From: Candidatus Hydrogenedentes bacterium CG07_land_8_20_14_0_80_42_17
Lineage (GTDB): Bacteria; UBA8481
NCBI GenBank assembly: GCA_002780065.1
Contig: PEWQ01000092.1
Location: 2,396-12,414, forward strand
Reading direction: 5' to 3'
DNA length: 10,019 nucleotides
Shown here piece by piece: positions 6,340-10,019 of this stretch. The notes under the pieces were generated by a model that did not search any database, was not told the origin of the DNA, and worked only from the letters and a program-made list of their open reading frames with translations. Within the stretch, counting starts at the first letter, position 1; every line of letters begins with the position of its first letter. A program made the position numbers and the translations under genes.

Positions 6340-6954
6340 ATGGGAATACGTGAACTCTTCTTTCCAAAGAAAAGAGATTTTTTCGGTATGATGGTTGCTC
6401 ATGCAAGGAAGACATGTGAGGGTATGGGCGCACTTTATGAATTCATTCAGGACACAACTCCGGAAAATGGTGAACGCGTAGATACTCTTGAACGCGAAGC
6501 TGATGAATTACGAAAGCATCTTGTAACTGAATTGAATTCTGCGTTTATTACTCCGATTGACAGGGAAGATATATTTGCGATGTCTCAGGCTGTAGACGAC
6601 ATGATCGATTACGCAAAGTCAACTGTTGAAGAAGTAAGACTTTTCAAGATCGAGCCGAACAATTATCTCGTAAAGATGATCGAGGCGCTTTCGAATATGT
6701 CGAAACTTATAGAAGAAGCGATTGAAAAGATGGAGAAGAAGCCTTTGGAATCGCATGAACTCGCAACAAAAGCGAAGAAAGCAGAGAATTTTATTGAGCA
6801 TCGTTACCGTGAGGGACTTGCTGAGCTCTTCGAGGCGCAGGATGTTATAAAGACTTTAAAGTATCGAGAGGTTTACAGGCATCTCTCGAATGCGGCAGAC
6901 CGAGGCGACGCCGTGGCGGACATAATTCAGCGTGTTTCTGTAAAGATTTCTTGA
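6340..6954 (+). CDS. DUF47 (PhoU-like) accessory protein of the Pit transporter
   Basis: This 204-residue cytoplasmic, all-helical protein is of the DUF47/PhoU-like family, almost always encoded beside pit and thought to regulate or gate phosphate uptake. It has the family N-terminus (FPKKRDFFGMM, 8-18), an ExxxD metal-cluster motif EREAD (51-55), TPIDREDIFAMSQAVDDMID (71-90), and a matching DxxxD motif near the C-terminus, DAVAD (190-194). The two motifs reflect the internal three-helix duplication of PhoU folds. A strong Shine-Dalgarno AAGAGGTGA (6325-6333) fixes the start. In many genomes the DUF47 gene comes first; here pit leads. The 20-base gap to pit argues for one transcript. Confidence 0.93.
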   Translation: MGIRELFFPKKRDFFGMMVAHARKTCEGMGALYEFIQDTTPENGERVDTLEREADELRKHLVTELNSAFITPIDREDIFAMSQAVDDMIDYAKSTVEEVRLFKIEPNNYLVKMIEALSNMSKLIEEAIEKMEKKPLESHELATKAKKAENFIEHRYREGLAELFEAQDVIKTLKYREVYRHLSNAADRGDAVADIIQRVSVKIS

Positions 6955-6977
6955 AGTAAATTAGGTTTAATTTTGTT

Positions 6978-8081
6978 ATGAAAAGAAAACTTATAGTTTT
7001 TCGACTAGTTGCGATAATTTTTGCTCTTCTGTTTATCTCTGCATCTCTGGAAATCTTTTTTCGAATCAGAGCGATGAAGAATGAAGGAGAACCTTTTTGG
7101 GGGTTTTACTCTTCACCTGTAAAGTATGATGAAAAAGTCGGATACGCTCTGGTGCCCGGCGCAAGGAATAGTGACTTTGTTATCTCGAAGTGGGGATACC
7201 GCTCGAACGGAAACGGCGACGACTCTTTGAAGACAGGAGGAGTTTTTTGCATTGGAGGTTCTACAACTTTTGGAACCGGAGCTCGAGACACTGGTACAGT
7301 GAGTTCTTTTCTCGAAAGGATGATTGGATTAAGAGTTATCAACGGAGGCGTGCCGGGAATGCACGCATATAATTGGGTTAGACGCATTGACGGAGAGATG
7401 GAAAAACTTAAGCCGAGAGTTGTAGTCGTTTGGCTCGGATGGAATATTTTCGGTTCGGCAATAACTCATGGTGAAAAGTGGAGCTCGGAAACATTGATGC
7501 CGGGCGGAGTCTTGATGATGCCGCCAAAACGCGGAGCAGTCGGGAATTTTTTTGCAGAAATAATTGCCTATTCCAGACTGCTACGTGAACTCAGAAGTTT
7601 TCAACTTAATATGATGAACGGAACGAATAAAAAGACGGAATCCGATCCTATGATTGAGAACGGAAAAAAGATTCTAAAAGATACTTCGATTATTGCTTCG
7701 GCGTTTGAGACTCAGCTTGATTCAGTTGTTCAAAATATTAGAAGTCACGGCGCGATTCCAATTCTTATGACGTCGCCATTTATTGCTCCGACTATCGTAG
7801 ATGAAACCGAAATTTTAAGATCAACTGATTATTACAATAAAGAAGAGAAGTATTGGTTTTTGTATCGAGAGTGGTGGGGCGTAATGAATAATATTATTAG
7901 AAGAGAAGCTCAACGAACCGGAGTCCCGTTATTGGATATGGGAGAGATTTGCACGCATTGGGATAATGATGCTCGAAAAAAATATTTTTACGATATGATT
8001 CATATGCTTCCTGAAGGAAACAGTGTGATAGCTGAAGATCTTGTAAAGAAAATTGAGGTCGCCATTAAAGAAGCAGAGTGA
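6978..8081 (+). CDS. Membrane-anchored SGNH/GDSL-type hydrolase
   Basis: This 367-residue protein has an N-terminal membrane anchor or uncleaved signal (about 7-27, after MKRK), so the catalytic part should face outside the cytoplasm. The SGNH blocks are visible: block I IGGSTTFGTG with Ser95; block II INGGVPG with Gly124; block III VVVWLGWN with Asn156; and block V DMIH with Asp339 and His342, the remaining catalytic pair. Families with this layout remove or add acyl groups on cell-envelope sugars or act as esterases; the substrate cannot be read from sequence. It starts 23 bases after the DUF47 gene with only a weak AGG upstream, so it is probably the last gene of the pit transcript. No clear terminator follows it. 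Confidence 0.85.
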   Translation: MKRKLIVFRLVAIIFALLFISASLEIFFRIRAMKNEGEPFWGFYSSPVKYDEKVGYALVPGARNSDFVISKWGYRSNGNGDDSLKTGGVFCIGGSTTFGTGARDTGTVSSFLERMIGLRVINGGVPGMHAYNWVRRIDGEMEKLKPRVVVVWLGWNIFGSAITHGEKWSSETLMPGGVLMMPPKRGAVGNFFAEIIAYSRLLRELRSFQLNMMNGTNKKTESDPMIENGKKILKDTSIIASAFETQLDSVVQNIRSHGAIPILMTSPFIAPTIVDETEILRSTDYYNKEEKYWFLYREWWGVMNNIIRREAQRTGVPLLDMGEICTHWDNDARKKYFYDMIHMLPEGNSVIAEDLVKKIEVAIKEAE

Positions 8082-8156
8082 AAATTTTTTTGAAACTAAA
8101 TAATCGGGATAGTGCAAAAATTTTTTCATATTTATCTAAAAATAAATATATTTGGG

Positions 8157-8177
8157 TTGAAACTCTTGTAATTTCAA
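8157..8177. repeat. Short inverted repeat just upstream of the sigma-54 element
   Basis: Arms TTGAAA (8157-8162) and TTTCAA (8172-8177) are separated by nine bases. They lie about 37-57 bases upstream of the predicted sigma-54 start. This could be an operator half-site pair or an activator site, though enhancer-binding protein sites usually lie further upstream. Six-base arms in AT-rich DNA may be chance. Confidence 0.25.
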
Positions 8178-8187
8178 AGAATTATAG

Positions 8188-8203
8188 TGGCATGATTTTA
8201 GCA
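8188..8203 (+). promoter_or_regulatory. Candidate sigma-54 (RpoN) -24/-12 promoter
   Basis: TGGCATG-ATTT-TAGCA matches the consensus TGGCACG-N4-TTGCA with the invariant GG (8189-8190) and GC (8201-8202) exactly ten bases apart. Initiation is predicted near 8214, directly before the left arm of the 12-bp inverted repeat. Such promoters need an ATP-dependent enhancer-binding activator, so the downstream gene would be under tight signal-dependent control. Confidence 0.55.
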
Positions 8204-8215
8204 AGAATATATTTG

Positions 8216-8278
8216 TGATCGCTCTCGTTATTTCTGTATAAAAAAAATAAAAAGAGGTTTGAGTGGCGAGAGCGATCA
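8216..8278 (+). repeat. 12-bp perfect inverted repeat with 39-base spacer (possible 5' leader stem-loop)
   Basis: Arms TGATCGCTCTCG (8216-8227) and CGAGAGCGATCA (8267-8278) are exact reverse complements and clearly richer in GC than their surroundings. The 39-base spacer is AT-rich, with a poly-A run and AAAGAGG (8251-8257). In RNA it would form a stable 12-bp stem starting one or two bases from the predicted sigma-54 start. There is no T-run after the right arm, so it is not an intrinsic terminator. It may protect the 5' end, be a regulatory leader, or be a protein-binding site in DNA. Confidence 0.85.
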
Positions 8279-8392
8279 AATTAGTGATTTGTTAATAGTG
8301 AACCGTGAGAAAAATGAATTGCGAAAGTCAGGTCGAATGATAGAATTTAGTAAGAAAAAAATATTCGTATATTCTGGAATAAAAAATAAGAG

Positions 8393-10019
8393 ATGAGAGA
8401 AATCGACAACATAACACGAAGATGTGGAACGATAATAGTTTTATCATTGTTATCATTTCTTCTTTTTGTATGCGAAGTTCCGGCGTCTGCGGCGCCGTGG
8501 TGGTGGGTGCATTTTTCTAAGGGCGATGATAACAGCGCTGCGACTTCAAACACTGAGAGGTGGTTAGAGTTTGCGGTTAATAATGCTACTGTAAATGATA
8601 CTGTTTATGCGTTTTCATTTACATGGGGTTCAGGCAACTGGGATATGATTAATGGACTTGACCCAAGTGCAAACAATGTTGGATTAAATGCGCTTGCTAG
8701 TGCAAAGATTGAAGCTGATCCTTGCAATTACATTTTTGTTGACTCTGACGACTCTACTACAGGAGGTGTACCTGGGAGTTTGACAGCGGATATTAATAAC
8801 GATTCGCGCATAGAACCCGGCTCCCCAAATGGGCAGGAAGATTCTCACAACAAGTTGCTCATTATTCCTGGGAAGTTTGTTATTACAGGCTCGATGAACT
8901 TTACCGTCGGCGCTGCGACGGCTCAACCTAATGATGCATTGGAGATACGAGTTCCTTCGGTTATCAACCGATATGTTGAGCAAGCTGAGGAATTTCGAGC
9001 GGGGACATGGCACGACAACACTGCCACAGGTCCTCCTTACTACTTTAACTCACCGAATGGCGATACAATAGAACTTTACTTTGGACCGGACGATAACAAC
9101 AATATTCCTACCGGCAGTGGGCCTGGGAATGCCGATGCAGGCGGTGATGTTGGAGGTGACCCTGCTGACCCTACTATACTCGGAGTTGTTGATCGCGTTT
9201 TGAGGGAAGCCAACCAATCTGCTTTTTATATGGTTAACATCTTTACATCGTCGGATGAGTTTGATAGTGCGAATGTAGAGGCTCATCTCAAGGCAATGGC
9301 AAACGCGGGAAAACTTGTAGAGGGCTGTTGGTATTCGCTTGACAACTCGCCGGCAAATGCAATGCGCGATCGATTACAGCTTAACCATGAATCGCGCGAT
9401 GCGAATACGCCTTATACAAATGCATTTCATATTAAGGCTATGGTGATTGATCAAGAAAAGGTTATTACAGGTTCCGCAAACTATTCGGCATCTGGTATGG
9501 TATGGACTGACGGTAATGACGAAAATAAAGTCGTCATCGATGACTTTCGTTTAGCGCGCAAATATCTGGCTTACTATCGATATCTTTTAAATACACAGGT
9601 GATTGCTCCAGATGGAGTAGGCGCCAACACATTTGAGACAGCGCCTCCGATTGCTCCGACTAATTTTACAGTGACTGCGACACCGACCTATTTCAACGCG
9701 ACATGGACTGCTTCGCCGTCAACGGATGTGACTCGCTATTTTCTTTTTATCTCGACATCGAATATTGATACAAAGGCAATCGGTGACGGGATTGACAATG
9801 AAGGGGATGGCTATATCGACGAGGATCCGGTAGGCGATGCAGACTTTTTTGCATCAGGCACTGACTTGGGAGATATGACTGCAAACGATGACGATGCCGA
9901 CGGCTCAAGCGATGAGGACCCATGGATGTATCCTGAAGTGCAAGTAAAGGGCAGAAGTTCTACTTCGGGCGTTATATCGACTCAAAATGTTGGAGACGCG
10001 CTAGCATCAGGCACGAACT
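8393..10019 (+). CDS. Secreted phospholipase D-superfamily protein with FN3-like domain, 3' end outside window
   Basis: 542 residues are visible and the frame is open to the window edge. A signal peptide (about 1-33, ending PASAA) indicates export. The PLD-like region (about 50-405) has two HKD-type motifs: HNK (152-154) with ITGSMNFT (164-171), and HIKAMVID (346-353) with ITGSANYS (358-365). The second is complete (H346, K348, D353). In the first the Asp position is Pro159. Such proteins hydrolyse phosphodiesters in lipids or nucleic acids; the substrate is unknown. After a PPIAP linker (418-422) comes a fibronectin type III-like domain (about 424-455 onward) interrupted by acidic stretches GDGIDNEGDGYIDED (464-478) and NDDDADGSSDED (498-509), typical of calcium-binding insertions. 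An in-frame TAA at 8387 fixes the ATG at 8393. The Shine-Dalgarno is weak, and a sigma-54-type promoter lies about 180 bases upstream of the ATG. Confidence 0.85.
   Translation, partial: MREIDNITRRCGTIIVLSLLSFLLFVCEVPASAAPWWWVHFSKGDDNSAATSNTERWLEFAVNNATVNDTVYAFSFTWGSGNWDMINGLDPSANNVGLNALASAKIEADPCNYIFVDSDDSTTGGVPGSLTADINNDSRIEPGSPNGQEDSHNKLLIIPGKFVITGSMNFTVGAATAQPNDALEIRVPSVINRYVEQAEEFRAGTWHDNTATGPPYYFNSPNGDTIELYFGPDDNNNIPTGSGPGNADAGGDVGGDPADPTILGVVDRVLREANQSAFYMVNIFTSSDEFDSANVEAHLKAMANAGKLVEGCWYSLDNSPANAMRDRLQLNHESRDANTPYTNAFHIKAMVIDQEKVITGSANYSASGMVWTDGNDENKVVIDDFRLARKYLAYYRYLLNTQVIAPDGVGANTFETAPPIAPTNFTVTATPTYFNATWTASPSTDVTRYFLFISTSNIDTKAIGDGIDNEGDGYIDEDPVGDADFFASGTDLGDMTANDDDADGSSDEDPWMYPEVQVKGRSSTSGVISTQNVGDALASGTN

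Larger units (their letters stand above)
8082..8392. other. 311-bp AT-rich non-coding region upstream of the PLD gene
   Basis: This stretch has no convincing gene. It contains A/T runs just after the SGNH stop without a GC stem, a short inverted repeat TTGAAA/TTTCAA (8157-8177), a sigma-54-type promoter (8188-8203), a 12-bp inverted repeat (8216-8278), a possible ten-codon leader (8263-8295), and about 100 bases of unassigned AT-rich leader before the ATG at 8393. Confidence 0.8.

Noticed and set aside
6504-6522. CTGATGA followed by GAAA, the conserved core of a hammerhead ribozyme.
   Set aside because: Only five bases separate the two parts and they cannot form stem II; the site lies inside the well-supported DUF47 coding sequence.
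8082-8130. A/T runs after the SGNH gene as a terminator.
   Set aside because: There is no GC-containing stem before the T-runs, only weak A/T palindromes.
8320-8392. Purine-rich leader segment ahead of the PLD gene as a cyclic-di-GMP or other known riboswitch.
   Set aside because: Short GCGAAAG-like matches exist, but the conserved core elements and helices of known classes are not present.
8417-8475. Possible Tat signal (RR at residues 9-10) or lipoprotein Cys (C27) in the PLD protein.
   Set aside because: Residues after RR do not fit the Tat motif, and C27 is preceded by Val, not a small residue; an ordinary Sec signal ending PASAA fits better.
8684-9286. Two minus-strand open frames opposite the PLD gene.
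   Set aside because: They are antisense shadows of a frame with clear HKD motifs and have no recognisable domains.

Overview
The window is ordinary bacterial chromosome, moderately AT-rich and without phage, transposon or CRISPR content. It comes from a lineage I cannot name. The clues are a one-piece tmRNA whose 3' CCA is not encoded, a split F-type ATP synthase locus, two large secreted multi-domain proteins (one with what looks like a CFI-box-type C-terminal sorting tail), and a good sigma-54 promoter. These fit an uncultivated, probably Gram-negative-type phylum better than a well-studied genus; this placement is inference.

Layout. Positions 1-177 hold the 3' part of the tmRNA gene ssrA. 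A compact plus-strand cluster follows (290-2941): a two-helix AtpZ-like protein, a small membrane protein in the AtpI position, ATP synthase subunit a (atpB), a nucleoside phosphorylase and a cytidine deaminase. Genes overlap or abut and the run ends at a strong intrinsic terminator (2960-2995). No subunit c gene follows atpB, so the rest of the ATP synthase must lie elsewhere. The phosphorylase and deaminase form a nucleoside-salvage pair.

From 5130 down to 3004 on the minus strand is a secreted protein of about 708 residues: signal peptide, He_PIG-like Ig domain, two similar beta-rich modules each with an EF-hand-like calcium loop, a third beta domain, a Ser-rich linker and the CFI-box-like tail. 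The divergent region (5131-5314) carries candidate promoters for both directions.

Positions 5315-8081 hold a Pit-family phosphate transporter, its usual DUF47/PhoU-like partner, and a membrane-anchored SGNH hydrolase. The first two form a standard low-affinity phosphate uptake pair; the hydrolase is probably co-transcribed but functionally unlinked as far as can be seen.

Positions 8082-8392 are non-coding. They hold a good sigma-54 -24/-12 element whose predicted start falls at the edge of a 12-bp perfect inverted repeat. This leader precedes a secreted phospholipase D-superfamily protein (8393 to beyond the window end) with two HKD motifs, the first lacking its Asp, followed by a fibronectin type III-like domain with an acidic calcium-binding-type insert. 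This leader plus gene is the part most worth following up. I see no complete, clearly novel system in the window.
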